A DNA stretch of 64,000 nucleotides, taken from positions 28,854 through 92,853 of the forward strand of contig NZ_JAJOHV010000026.1 of assembly GCF_021129175.1 (NCBI RefSeq), read 5' to 3'. Both the position numbers and the translations under genes were made by a program. Shown here piece after piece: positions 39,869 through 48,715 of the stretch. The notes under the pieces are model-generated. The model was not told the DNA's origin. It made no database searches and saw nothing but the letters and a program-made list of their open reading frames with translations. The DNA comes from Chromobacterium piscinae (GTDB lineage Bacteria; Pseudomonadota; Gammaproteobacteria; Burkholderiales; Chromobacteriaceae). The first letter of the stretch is position 1. The number at the start of each line of letters is the position of its first letter.

Positions 39869-41344
39869 ATGATCCGCATCCCCTTCGACCACAGTTACGC
39901 CCGCGACCTGCCCGACGCCTGGGCGCCGGTGCGGCCGGAAACGCCGCCGGCGCCGGAGCTGCTGTACTGGAACGCAGAGCTGGCAGACGAGCTGGGCCTG
40001 GAGACCGAACAAGCCAGCGAAGCCGAGCTGGCGCGGCTGTTCTCCGGCGCGGATGTCCCCGAAGGCGCGCAACCGATCGCCCAGGCCTACGCCGGCCACC
40101 AGTTCGGCGGCCTGTCGCCGTCGCTGGGCGACGGACGCGCGCTGCTGCTGGGCGAGGTGACGGACCGCAACGGCCAACGGCGCGACATCGCCCTCAAGGG
40201 CAGCGGCCAGACGCCGTTCTCGCGCCGCGGCGACGGCAAGGCCGCCGTCGGGCCGATGCTGAGGGAGTTGATCGTCGGCGAGGCGATGCAGGCGCTGGGC
40301 ATCCCCACCACCCGCGCGCTGGCGGTAACAGCCACCGGCGAGCCGGTCTACCGCGAGCGCCCGCTGCCCGGCGCGGTGCTGGCCCGCGTCGCGGCTAGCC
40401 ATCTGCGCGTCGGCACCTTCCAGTACTTCGCCATCCGCGGCGAAACCAGCATGCTGGAAAAGCTGGCCGACTACACCATCGTCCGCCACTATCCGGAGCT
40501 GGCCGGCCAGGACGGTCGCCACCTGGCGTTGCTGGCCGCCGTGGCGGAGCGCCAGGCGGCGCTGATCGCCCGCTGGATGCATGCCGGCTTCATCCACGGC
40601 GTGATGAACACCGACAATATGGCGCTGTCTGGCGAAACCATAGACTACGGCCCCTGCGCCTTCATGGACGCCCACTACCCCGGCACCGTGTTCAGTTCGA
40701 TAGACCACCAGGGCCGCTATTCCTACGGCAACCAGCCGGCCATCGCCCAGTGGAACCTGGCCCGCTTCGCCGAAACCCTGCTGCCGTTGATCTCCCCGGA
40801 AGACCCGGCCGCCGCCGTGCCGGCCGCGACCGAAATCGTCGAAGGCTTCGAGGAGCAATACCAGCGCCGCTGGCTGGAGCAGGCGCGCCGCAAGCTGGGC
40901 CTGGAGGGCGAGCGCGACGGCGATCAGGCGCTTGCCGACGACTGGCTGGTGCTGCTGGCAGCCCACGGCGTCGACCACACGCTGGCCTGGCGCTACCTGG
41001 CGGACGAAGCGGAGGGCAAGGGCGAACGGCTGGCTGCGCTATTCCCGTCTCCGGACGCGCTGGCGCCGTGGCTCAAGCAATGGCACGCCCGCCACGTGCC
41101 GCGCACCCGCCGCCCGCCCGACATCGCCGCCGCGATGCGCCGCGAAAACCCGCTCTACATCCCGCGCAACCACCTGGTGGAAGAAGCATTGGATGCCGCC
41201 AGCGAGCGCGGCGACATGGGGCCGACGCTGAAGCTGCTGGAAGCGCTGCGCCAGCCGTTCGCAGAACGCGGAGACCTGGAACGTTACACATTGCCGGCGG
41301 AGCCGGAGCTGGCGGAGGGATATAGGACGTTTTGCGGGACGTGA
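39869..41344 (+). CDS. selO: SelO/YdiU protein adenylyltransferase
   Basis: A 491-residue pseudokinase-fold enzyme that transfers AMP to hydroxyl side chains of proteins and is linked to redox stress in the bacterium. The N-terminal YAGHQFGGLSPSLGDGRALLLGEV, the middle KGSGQTPFSRRGDGKAAVGPMLRELIVGEAMQALGIPTTRALAV and MNTDNMALSGETIDYGPCAFMD are highly conserved in the family. The C-terminus ends YRTFCGT, keeping the redox-active Cys that is selenocysteine in the human protein. ATG 39869 is used. The next gene starts two bases after its stop. Confidence 0.95.
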   Translation: MIRIPFDHSYARDLPDAWAPVRPETPPAPELLYWNAELADELGLETEQASEAELARLFSGADVPEGAQPIAQAYAGHQFGGLSPSLGDGRALLLGEVTDRNGQRRDIALKGSGQTPFSRRGDGKAAVGPMLRELIVGEAMQALGIPTTRALAVTATGEPVYRERPLPGAVLARVAASHLRVGTFQYFAIRGETSMLEKLADYTIVRHYPELAGQDGRHLALLAAVAERQAALIARWMHAGFIHGVMNTDNMALSGETIDYGPCAFMDAHYPGTVFSSIDHQGRYSYGNQPAIAQWNLARFAETLLPLISPEDPAAAVPAATEIVEGFEEQYQRRWLEQARRKLGLEGERDGDQALADDWLVLLAAHGVDHTLAWRYLADEAEGKGERLAALFPSPDALAPWLKQWHARHVPRTRRPPDIAAAMRRENPLYIPRNHLVEEALDAASERGDMGPTLKLLEALRQPFAERGDLERYTLPAEPELAEGYRTFCGT

Positions 41345-41345
41345 C

Positions 41346-41792
41346 ATGGAGCCAGCCAACCTGACACAGCGCCAAGCCATACCGGATGACGAACCGCTGG
41401 CTTTCGATATTTTCGAAGCGGCGATGAGGCATTACGTGGATCTGACATGGGGTTGGAACCAGGACTACCAACGGCGCTGCCATCAAGAACACTTCAATCC
41501 GGATCATCACCAGTTGGCGATGTCGGACGGGAATCCCTGCGGACTGATCTGTGTGGAAACGCACCCCACGCATCTGCAGTTGGTCAAACTCTATCTGCTG
41601 CCGACATTCAGAAATCGAGGCCTGGGCACCTTGCTATTGCAATCGGTGATCAGACAAGGACGAATCGAAAACAAACCCGTTCGCCTTCGCGTGTTGCAAG
41701 TCAACCAGCTTGCCCAGGCATTTTATTCCAGGCACGGTTTCAAGATCATCGACGAGTCTCCGGAACGGCTCTACATGGAATACTCGCACTAG
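41346..41792 (+). CDS. GNAT-family N-acetyltransferase
   Basis: A 148-residue GNAT protein with a compact core: RHYVDLTWGWNQDYQRRCHQEHFN, then LVKLYLLPTFRNRGLGTLLLQSVIRQGR (acetyl-CoA pyrophosphate loop Arg-x-x-Gly-x-Gly) and VLQVNQLAQAFYSRHGFKIIDES. The substrate is unknown. It starts two bases after the selO stop, so it is probably co-transcribed, but its codon usage is distinctly more AT-rich than selO, as if it had been added later. No ribosome site is obvious, suggesting coupled translation. Confidence 0.88.
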   Translation: MEPANLTQRQAIPDDEPLAFDIFEAAMRHYVDLTWGWNQDYQRRCHQEHFNPDHHQLAMSDGNPCGLICVETHPTHLQLVKLYLLPTFRNRGLGTLLLQSVIRQGRIENKPVRLRVLQVNQLAQAFYSRHGFKIIDESPERLYMEYSH

Positions 41793-41823
41793 CGCGCCAG
41801 GATTCGGCAGGCACCCGCAAACG

Positions 41824-42333
41824 TCAAATCAACGCCTTCACCATCACATAATCATCCATCACAAAGCCGTTGCCGATATCGGCCGCCACTTCCTCGCGCA
41901 CGGAAAAACCGCGCTTTTGATACACAGCAATGGCGTCGGTGTTGTGGCGATTGACGGTCAGCATCAGCGTGGCGCAGTCCTTGGCCCGGGCCGCCGCTTC
42001 CACTTCGTCCATCATCCGGCCGCCCAGCCCCCTTCCCCGCATCTTTTCCAATAGATACAACTGCTCCAACTTCATCTCGCCGGGAGGCTCGGCCAGCGCG
42101 TAGCTGCAATAGCCTATCAGCCGTCCCTCCACCCGCAGCAGGCGGAACCAGCGGTCCGGCGCATCCAGGTAGCGGCTCAGCTTTTCCGGCGTGTAGCGGC
42201 CGGACACCATATAGTCGATCTGCTCTCGGCTGATCATGCCGATGAAGTGCTTGCGCCAGATGGAGGCGCCCAGCAAGGCGATGGTTTCGAAATCGTCGGC
42301 AGTCAGCGGATGGAGGGTGAAAGTGGCATTCAT
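41824..42333 (-). CDS. GNAT-family N-acetyltransferase
   Basis: A 169-residue GNAT protein. It begins MNATFTLHPLTADDFETIALLGASIWRKHFIGMIS and contains EMKLEQLYLLEKMRGRGLGGRMMDEVEAAARAKDCATLMLTVNRHNTDAIAVYQKRGFSV, whose Arg-Gly-x-Gly loop and NxxAxxxYxKxGF segment are characteristic. AGGAG is placed nine bases before the ATG. It is convergent with the AT-rich acetyltransferase and divergent from the HD-GYP gene. The substrate is not evident; polyamine or amino acid acetylation is common for this subfamily. Confidence 0.9.
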   Translation of the reverse strand: MNATFTLHPLTADDFETIALLGASIWRKHFIGMISREQIDYMVSGRYTPEKLSRYLDAPDRWFRLLRVEGRLIGYCSYALAEPPGEMKLEQLYLLEKMRGRGLGGRMMDEVEAAARAKDCATLMLTVNRHNTDAIAVYQKRGFSVREEVAADIGNGFVMDDYVMVKALI

Positions 42334-42524
42334 CGACGCAAGCTCCTGGAGGCGGGTGGCATGACAGGGGAACGCACTATGGGATAGGACGAAAACATTC
42401 TCGAATGGCTCGCCCAGGCTGTCCAGCGCCGAGAGACAGATACAATCACGATGCAGACCATCATTGCGAAAATCCGGCCCGCCGCGCATAAACAAGACAA
42501 TGCCCTCCAACAAGGGAACCGTCC

Positions 42525-43892
42525 ATGGCCGCCACCCTCAAGCTGTCACAACTGATCAGTTCGCTCAGCTACGCGCTGGACATCACCGAAGGCCAGCCCG
42601 AGGGCCATTGCGTCCGCAGCTGCTGGATAGGCATGCATATCGGCCGCGCGCTGGGATTGGCCCCGCAGGAGCTGTGGGACCTCTACTACGCCATCCTGCT
42701 GAAAGACCTGGGCTGCAGCAGCAACGCCGCCCGCATCTGCGAGCTCTACCTGACCGACGACCGCAGCTTCAAGCAGGACTTCAAGCAGGTGGGCGCCAGC
42801 CTGCCGCAGATGCTGGGCTTCGTGTTCAGCAACACCGGCACCCACGCCGCCGGCTGGCGCGAGCGCGCGGCCTCCATCGTCAACGTGCTGCGCCGCGGCA
42901 AGGAAATGGCGGATGAACTGATCAACACCCGCTGCCACCGCGGCGCGGACATCGCCCGCCAGCTGCGCTTCAACGAAAACGTGGCCAACGGCATCCAGTA
43001 TCTGGACGAGCATTGGGACGGCTCCGGCCGTCCGCTGGGCCTGCAGCGCGACGCCATCCCGCTGAACGCCCGCATCGCGCTGCTGGCCCAGGTGATAGAC
43101 GTGTTCCATGTCACCCACGGCCGCCACGCGGCGCTGGACGAGGCGGTGCGCCGCGGCGGCGGCTGGTTCGACCCGGAGCTGGTGGCCGCCTTCCGCGGCG
43201 CCGGCCGCGACACGGCGTTCTGGCAGCGGCTGGAATCCGACGACATCGAACGCGCGGTGTTGGAGCTGGAGCCGGCCCAATGCACGGTGCCGCTGGACGA
43301 CGACTACATGGACGAGATCGCCGAGGGCTTCGGCCAGGTGGTGGACTCCAAGAGCCCGTTCACCGCCGGCCACAGCCTGCGCGTCGGCCACTACGCCGAC
43401 CGCATCGGCGAGGAACTGGGCCTGAATCCACAGCGGCGGCGCTGGCTCAAGCGCGGCGCCTTGCTGCATGATGTGGGCAAGCTGGGCGTCAGCAACACCA
43501 TTCTGGACAAGCCGGGCAAGCTGACGCCGGAAGAATGGGAGGCGGTGAAACTGCACGCAGGCCACACCGAGACCATACTCGGCCGCATCGAATCGTTCTC
43601 CGAGCTGGCCAAGGTGGCCGGCGCCCACCATGAGCGCCTGGACGGCAAAGGCTATCCCCGCGGCCTCGCGGCCAATGAGATCGCGCTGGAAACCCGCGTC
43701 ATCACCACCGCCGACATCTTCGACGCCATCCATGCCGCCCGGCCCTATCATCCGGAGAATCCGGTGCCGGAAACGCTGGCCATCATGCGCGAAAACCTGG
43801 GCAGCGCGCTGGACCCGGCCTGCTTCGAGGCGCTGGAGGCCGTGCTGCGGGAAGAGGACGCGCTGGAAAGCGATGTCATCTGCCTGACCTGA
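42525..43892 (+). CDS. HD-GYP phosphodiesterase with degenerate N-terminal HD-GYP copy
   Basis: A 455-residue protein. The C-terminal half is a full HD-GYP domain: HD pair His315-Asp316 in LLHDVGKLG and the HHERLDGKGYP motif (368-378), as in enzymes that degrade cyclic di-GMP. The N-terminal half repeats the same order, but LLKDLG (Lys60-Asp61) replaces LLHD and DEHWDGSGRPLGL replaces the GYP motif, so this half is likely inactive or regulatory. No receiver, PAS or membrane segment is present, so the input signal must enter through the degenerate half or a partner. A short intergenic region precedes it. Confidence 0.92.
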   Translation: MAATLKLSQLISSLSYALDITEGQPEGHCVRSCWIGMHIGRALGLAPQELWDLYYAILLKDLGCSSNAARICELYLTDDRSFKQDFKQVGASLPQMLGFVFSNTGTHAAGWRERAASIVNVLRRGKEMADELINTRCHRGADIARQLRFNENVANGIQYLDEHWDGSGRPLGLQRDAIPLNARIALLAQVIDVFHVTHGRHAALDEAVRRGGGWFDPELVAAFRGAGRDTAFWQRLESDDIERAVLELEPAQCTVPLDDDYMDEIAEGFGQVVDSKSPFTAGHSLRVGHYADRIGEELGLNPQRRRWLKRGALLHDVGKLGVSNTILDKPGKLTPEEWEAVKLHAGHTETILGRIESFSELAKVAGAHHERLDGKGYPRGLAANEIALETRVITTADIFDAIHAARPYHPENPVPETLAIMRENLGSALDPACFEALEAVLREEDALESDVICLT

Positions 43893-43920
43893 GCCCGCCG
43901 GCCTCCCTTCCGGCTTTCCG

Positions 43921-44382
43921 ATGCGCGACAAATTAGACCGCCTCGCCGCTGACCTCAAGCTGGATTCGCCGGAGCGGGAACCCCTGCGCCTGCGCTTCGG
44001 CCTCGCCTGCGCGCGGCGCGTCGCCCATCTACTGGAAAGCGAAGATATGCGCGCCTGCTTGGACGGCCTGGAAAGCTATCTGAAGGGAGAGATGAGCCGC
44101 GACGCCCTGAACGCGCTTGCCGCCCGCGCGGCGAAGCTGGCCGGAGCCCATCCCGGCTCCCTCTCGCTGGACGGCTGCGGCCATGCGGCGGTCTCGGCCA
44201 GCTACGCGGCTGCCCGGGCCCTGGCCGGCCAGGCGCGGCAAGCGGCCGAATACGCGGCCTACGCCGCCGTCTATGGCCAGGGCGGCTACGGCGCGGCGAT
44301 GGAACCGGAGTCGTTCGAGCCTGAGTTTGAATGGCAGGCGGCTTGCCTGGCCGAACTGGCGCGCGCGATGAAAATCGGCTGA
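43921..44382 (+). CDS. Imm5-like putative immunity protein
   Basis: A 153-residue Ala-rich helical protein. FGLACARRVAHLLESEDMRACLDGLESYLKGEM followed by two Ala-rich segments (AHPGSLSLDGCGHAAVSASYAAARALAGQARQAAEYAAYAAVYGQ) and FEWQAACLAELARAMK resembles families described as Imm5-like immunity proteins. No toxin gene is next to it, so either it is an orphan immunity gene or it has another role. It starts 29 bases after the HD-GYP stop, in the same direction, and is followed by a GNAT gene. Family assignment is by eye only. Confidence 0.55.
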   Translation: MRDKLDRLAADLKLDSPEREPLRLRFGLACARRVAHLLESEDMRACLDGLESYLKGEMSRDALNALAARAAKLAGAHPGSLSLDGCGHAAVSASYAAARALAGQARQAAEYAAYAAVYGQGGYGAAMEPESFEPEFEWQAACLAELARAMKIG

Positions 44383-44416
44383 CAATAGGCCTTTTCTCCT
44401 CCGGACCGTTCACGCC

Positions 44417-44893
44417 ATGCCTGCGCACCGGATACGCCAAGCCAACCCCGCCGACCTGCCCCAGATGAACCAGGTGGCGTTCAAATCCAAGGCTCACTGG
44501 GCCTATACCGCGCGCCAGCTGGAAGCATGGCGCGAGGACCTGACGACGCAAGCCGACACCCTGGCAAGCCATCCCACCTTCGTCGCGGAAATGAGCGGCA
44601 CAGTCGTGGGCTTCGTCCAGCTGAACCCGCGTACCGCGCCATGGCGCCTGGAATCGCTGTGGGTGCTGCCGGAATGCATGGGCCGCGGCCTGGGCAAGGC
44701 GTTGCTGGCGCGGGCTCTGGACATCGCCCGCGCCGCCGGCCAGACCGACATCGCAATAGACGCCGACCCCAACGCGCTGGGTTTTTACCTGTCCCGCGGC
44801 GCCCGCCGGCTGGCCGACGTCGCCGCGCCGATAGACGGCCAACCCCAGCGCGTCAGGCCGCAATTGCTGCTGGCCACCTTGCCGCCGGCCTAG
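44417..44893 (+). CDS. GNAT-family N-acetyltransferase
   Basis: A 158-residue GNAT protein: HRIRQANPADLPQMNQVAFKSKAHWAYTARQLEAWREDL at the N-terminus, LESLWVLPECMGRGLGKALLARALDIARAAGQ for acetyl-CoA binding and ALGFYLSRGARRLADVAAPIDGQPQRVRPQLLLATL at the C-terminus. Substrate unknown. It follows the Imm5-like gene by 34 bases and is convergent with the large repeat-protein gene at 44907, leaving only 13 bases between stops. CTCCGG near the start is a poor ribosome site. Confidence 0.88.
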   Translation: MPAHRIRQANPADLPQMNQVAFKSKAHWAYTARQLEAWREDLTTQADTLASHPTFVAEMSGTVVGFVQLNPRTAPWRLESLWVLPECMGRGLGKALLARALDIARAAGQTDIAIDADPNALGFYLSRGARRLADVAAPIDGQPQRVRPQLLLATLPPA

Positions 44894-44906
44894 CCGGGCC
44901 AACGCA

Positions 44907-46511
44907 TCAGGCGTACGCGTCGATCCCGCGCGCGGGAGCCCGCGCAACGGCAGGCCCCTCGCCGGGGTGGCTGCTCCGCCAGTTCTGATAATCCTTCCAC
45001 GCTTGCCCCAGCCGCTGGCTGGCGCTGCTGTCGCCCTGCATCGGCGTCAGCTCCACCCCCAGGCGATGCAGGATGCGGAAGATGCCGTCCACATCTTTCT
45101 GGCTGCGGAACTCCGGTTCCGCAGCCTCCGCGTTGCGCGCGCCTTGCTGCTCGACATGGGCCCATCTTTCGAAAGCGGCCTGATCGCCGGCCTGACCCAG
45201 GCTGTCGGTCGCGGCCGCCTTCACCCTATCGTCGCCCTGCAGCGCCTGGTGCAGCGCCTGCAAACGCTCCAGCACGCCCTGCCCTTGCTGGTCGTTCCGT
45301 ACCCGCCCCTCCACATTGACCAGGTCGGCCATGCCTCCCGCGGTCGCGTATTGCGGGGTCAGACCCTTAGCCTTCATGTCCGCCAGCCAGCTCAGATCGC
45401 GCTTGTAGTAGCTCATCGGGTCCACCATCCCGCGCTGGGTCAGCGGCAGCAGCGATTCCGCGTCGTCCTCGGACAACACACCGCCGGTCCGCAGCAATTG
45501 GCTGTATTGCTTGACCTGCTCCACCGACAAGCTCGCGATATCGGCGCCCTTGATCAATCGCAGCATCGACAGGCTCATGCCGTACTGCGCCTGCGCCTGC
45601 AACCCCGCCATCGCTTCGGCCGCCTTTTTCGCCGGGCTGGCAGGCGCTTGCTGCGGCAACTGCTCGCCCACCGCTTCCGTCGACGGCTTGGCCGCCTCCT
45701 TGAAAACCTTCTTGTCCGCCTCGTCCGCCGGCTTCAGATCGATGCCGAGCTTGTCGCCCGGGTGCCGGAACTGCCACGTCCGATGCGCCTGCAGCGCCTG
45801 CCGGGCCCAAGCGCCATCTTCCAAATCGGAAGATGGCGGCGGCAGCTCCATGCCTGCGCGCCGCATGGCCCGGCCTATCGATTCCGCGGTTTCCTGGTCC
45901 ACAAGCAGCGCTTGACCATTGGCATCGGCCTTCTCGGCCGATCGCGCCCAGCGTTCCAGGTTCAGCAGATCTGTCGCCTGCGACATGCCGTCGGCGGTGG
46001 CGGACTGCACGTCGTCCTCGCTCTGCAAGGCGTCATGCAGCGCCGCCAGCTTCTCCAGCGTTTGCTGCGCCCTCTCGTATCCCTTGATCGCATAATCGGC
46101 GAAACGCAGCGACACCTCTCCCGCCTTGACGCCGGCCATCTCGTCATCGCGCCGCTTGGAAAAAATCTCCAGCGTGTTGACCTCGCCGGAACCCTTCCAG
46201 CCTTTGTTCGCGATGTCGGCGCGAATCACCGCGGCCGTCTCGCCGTCCATCTCGTCATTCGCGCCCAGGATCTCCGTCAGCGCGTACAAATCCCGTCCGG
46301 ACATGCTGCGCACGTCGTATTGCTTCAACAGTTGCAGCGTCCTGGTGCTCAAGCCGTAGCGCGATTCCGGCGTGCCGACAACGCGGCCGTTGAGATCCTG
46401 CAACGGTTCGGGCTTGCCGCCGCCTTCGTCCGCGACGCCCTGGACTCGGCTGCTGAAAACGGCGGCCGCTTGCGGCCGGAAGGAGACGGTCAAGCCATTA
46501 TTCACAATCAT
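44907..46511 (-). CDS. Unknown 534-residue protein with two diverged copies of a ~200-residue module
   Basis: No family recognised. Residues about 50-255 and 309-517 share the same order of motifs: YGLSTRTLQLLKQYDV with YGMSLSMLRLIKGADI, LEKLAALHDALQSEDDVQSATAD with LERLQALHQALQGDDRVKAAATD, FERWA-type segments LERWARSAE with FERWAHVEQ, and the ends WQFRHPGDK with WRSSHPGEG. The linker (260-308) is Ala/Pro/Lys-rich. There is no signal peptide, no membrane segment and no cysteine; it starts MIVNNGLTVSFRPQAAAVFSSRVQG, an N-terminus compatible with a type III substrate or cytoplasmic factor. An AT-rich upstream region and lone position suggest accessory status. Confidence 0.75.
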   Translation of the reverse strand: MIVNNGLTVSFRPQAAAVFSSRVQGVADEGGGKPEPLQDLNGRVVGTPESRYGLSTRTLQLLKQYDVRSMSGRDLYALTEILGANDEMDGETAAVIRADIANKGWKGSGEVNTLEIFSKRRDDEMAGVKAGEVSLRFADYAIKGYERAQQTLEKLAALHDALQSEDDVQSATADGMSQATDLLNLERWARSAEKADANGQALLVDQETAESIGRAMRRAGMELPPPSSDLEDGAWARQALQAHRTWQFRHPGDKLGIDLKPADEADKKVFKEAAKPSTEAVGEQLPQQAPASPAKKAAEAMAGLQAQAQYGMSLSMLRLIKGADIASLSVEQVKQYSQLLRTGGVLSEDDAESLLPLTQRGMVDPMSYYKRDLSWLADMKAKGLTPQYATAGGMADLVNVEGRVRNDQQGQGVLERLQALHQALQGDDRVKAAATDSLGQAGDQAAFERWAHVEQQGARNAEAAEPEFRSQKDVDGIFRILHRLGVELTPMQGDSSASQRLGQAWKDYQNWRSSHPGEGPAVARAPARGIDAYA

Positions 46512-46648
46512 GATTCTGCCCCCGAATATTCAACCACTTTTCATATCGGCCATTTCAATGCAATATTTAGTCAAAATTTAAACAAAATCAGCAATCCAGA
46601 AACCAAACAGCGCGCCAGTGCGCACTATTCACAAAACCGCTTGCAACC

Positions 46649-47419
46649 ATGCACTTCATCTTCGACATAGACGGCACCCTCTGCTTCAACGGCGCCAGCA
46701 TCAGCCCGGCCATCCAGGACGCGCTGGCCGAGCTAGAACACCAGGGCCACCGGATAGGCTTCGCCTCCGCCCGCCCTTACCGCGACATGCTGCCCTTGCT
46801 GGACGAGCGCTTCCACGACGGCCTCTTCGTCGGCTCCAACGGCGCGATGACCTGGCGCCGGCGCACGCTGGTGGATCTCACGCCGCTTCCGAACGACACG
46901 CTGGAACAGCTGTTCGAACTGACCGAACGCCATGCCGCCTCCTGGCTGGCGGATCTGGACTGGCATTACCACTACAGCGGCGACCCCGCCCATCCCTTCA
47001 TGAGCCTGGTGGATCCGGGACGGCTGGCCCGCCACGTGGAACGCGGCGCAGTACGCCGGGCCGCGAAGCTGCTGATCACCGACTGCGCGGACAGCGACGG
47101 ATTGCAACAGGCGCTGGCGCGGCGATCCGACATCCGCATTCATCACCACTCTGACCAACAGATCGTCGACATCACCGCCGCCGGCGTGGACAAGGCGGCC
47201 GCGCTGGCCCGCCACGGCATCGCGGCGGACGAAATGGTGTGTTTCGGCAACGACAGCAACGATATCCCGATGTTCGCCGTCGCCCGCCACTCGGTGCAGG
47301 TGGGCGAGCACGCGCAGCTCGGGACGCTGGCGACGGAACGGATCGCGCGGGGCGATGACACCGAGGAACAATTGATCGCGACCATGCGCCGCCTGGGCGA
47401 GCGCTTTGCCGCCGCTTAG
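46649..47419 (+). CDS. HAD-family Cof-like phosphatase
   Basis: A 256-residue HAD protein of the Cof/YbiV group. Motif I is FDIDGTLCFNG with nucleophile and acid Asp residues at 6 and 8, motif II is in GFASARPYRD, and motifs III/IV are in DKAAALARHGIAADEMVCFGNDSNDIPMFAVA. The cap domain lies between (VGSNGAMTWRRRTLVDLTPL). Such enzymes remove phosphate from sugar phosphates, FMN or pyridoxal phosphate; the substrate is not apparent. The start ATG is 138 bases from the divergent repeat-protein gene and the upstream region is AT-rich. Confidence 0.92.
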   Translation: MHFIFDIDGTLCFNGASISPAIQDALAELEHQGHRIGFASARPYRDMLPLLDERFHDGLFVGSNGAMTWRRRTLVDLTPLPNDTLEQLFELTERHAASWLADLDWHYHYSGDPAHPFMSLVDPGRLARHVERGAVRRAAKLLITDCADSDGLQQALARRSDIRIHHHSDQQIVDITAAGVDKAAALARHGIAADEMVCFGNDSNDIPMFAVARHSVQVGEHAQLGTLATERIARGDDTEEQLIATMRRLGERFAAA

Positions 47420-47520
47420 GATTCGGCCAGCGCGCCCAGGCTCGCGGCCATCACCATCGCCAAACCGGCTAATTGCAGGGGCAAGGCGAAGATGGTGTCG
47501 CTGCCCTTCTGCGCTGGCAT
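47416..47520 (-). pseudogene. Possible gene remnant or 34-residue membrane peptide
   Basis: On the minus strand a 34-residue frame starting MPAQKGSDTIFALPLQLAGLAMVMAASLGALAES overlaps the HAD stop. Its codons are strongly biased to G/C in third position, as in real genes here, and the same bias continues upstream of the ATG for some 15 codons. It has one hydrophobic helix. It could be a small membrane protein or the tail of a decayed gene. Confidence 0.3.
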
Positions 47521-47766
47521 GTAGCCGCCGTCGGGCCGCGTCTCGCGGTCCCCGGCTCCTGCCGCCGCGAGGCTTCGGTATCGGCGCTGAAAGCCGCGGA
47601 ACCCTCGACGACAGGATCTGGCCATACGACGGCCCGGGGCCGGCAACGGATTGCGGTTTGTCCTTACGCCCAGACAACACCGGCAGGCGGGCGCCCGTCG
47701 CCGGCCTTGCCTGTCGGACGCCGATGTATACTGCAGGCATAATCCCTACAACAAGCCGCAGCCGCC
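47521..47766. other. Gene-free stretch between HAD gene and ghrA
   Basis: Apart from the frame at 47416-47520 I see no supported gene. Near 47727-47745 GATGTATACTGCAGGCATAATCCC resembles a weak promoter (GGCATAAT) for ghrA. Confidence 0.3.
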
Positions 47767-48693
47767 ATGATCCTCGTACACACGCCCAATCCCAAGGAAG
47801 TCGCCGCCTACCTCGACCTGTTCCAGGCGGCCATGCCGGAGGAAAGCTTCGCCAGCCTAGACCAAGCCGATCTCGGCCAAGTCCGCCACCTGATCGCCTG
47901 GGGCCTGCCCGATGGGCTGATCGCCCGCCTGCCCAAGCTGAGGGCGGTGTTCGCGCTGGGCGCCGGCGTGGACAAGCTGCTGTCCCGTCCCGACCTGCCG
48001 GCTGATCTGCCGCTCTATCGCCTGCTGGACAGCGGCATGGCGGCCCAGATGACCGAATACATCCGCTACGGCGTGCTGGGTTATCAACGCAATATGGATG
48101 TCTATCGCCGACAGCAGGCGGCTGGACAATGGCGGATGCTGGCACCGCGCCTGCCCGGCGACATCCGCGTCGGCATCCTGGGCCTGGGGGAGATAGGCTC
48201 GGCGGCGGCCAAAGCGCTGAGCAAGGACGGTTATCAAGTCAGCGGCTGGAGCCGCAGCCCCAAGCACATCCACCATGTGCGCAGCCTGCATGGAGACGCC
48301 GGCCTGGAAAAGCTGCTGGAAAACAGCGACGTGCTGGCCTGCGTGCTGCCGTCCACGCCCCAGACCCAGGGCCTGCTCAACGGAGAGCGGCTGTCGCTGA
48401 TGCCGCCGGGTTCCATGCTGATCAACGCCGGCCGGGGCGACCTGCTGGACCAGGACGCCCTGTTGGCCCTGCTCAACAACGGCCACATCCGCTGCGCGCA
48501 GCTGGACGTGTTCGCCCAGGAGCCCCTGCCGCACGGGCATCCCCTGTGGCAACACCCCTCGGTCGCCATCACGCCGCACATCGCGGCGATCACGCTGCGC
48601 CAGCAAGCGGTGGAGCAGATCACAGCGAACCTGCGCAAGCTAGCCGCCGGCCAGGAGGCCGATGGCCTGGTGGTGAGAAGCCAGGGCTACTAG
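47767..48693 (+). CDS. ghrA: Glyoxylate/hydroxypyruvate reductase A
   Basis: A 308-residue D-2-hydroxyacid dehydrogenase. The NAD(P)-binding motif is VGILGLGEIGSAAAKAL, the substrate-binding Arg lies in NAGRGDLLDQDALLALL and the catalytic His is in ITPHIAAITLRQQ. The subgroup features MTEYIRYGVLGYQRNMDVYRRQQ and AFALGAGVDKLL fit GhrA, which reduces glyoxylate and hydroxypyruvate with NADPH. Its physiological partner is unclear in this neighbourhood; it is a single gene. The ATG is used with no strong Shine-Dalgarno. Confidence 0.93.
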   Translation: MILVHTPNPKEVAAYLDLFQAAMPEESFASLDQADLGQVRHLIAWGLPDGLIARLPKLRAVFALGAGVDKLLSRPDLPADLPLYRLLDSGMAAQMTEYIRYGVLGYQRNMDVYRRQQAAGQWRMLAPRLPGDIRVGILGLGEIGSAAAKALSKDGYQVSGWSRSPKHIHHVRSLHGDAGLEKLLENSDVLACVLPSTPQTQGLLNGERLSLMPPGSMLINAGRGDLLDQDALLALLNNGHIRCAQLDVFAQEPLPHGHPLWQHPSVAITPHIAAITLRQQAVEQITANLRKLAAGQEADGLVVRSQGY

Positions 48694-48715
48694 CGCCTAT
48701 CGACGCTTATTTAGA

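Noticed and set aside
43921..44382. Toxin-immunity pair at the Imm5-like gene
   Set aside because: No toxin gene lies on either side, so a pair is not claimed.
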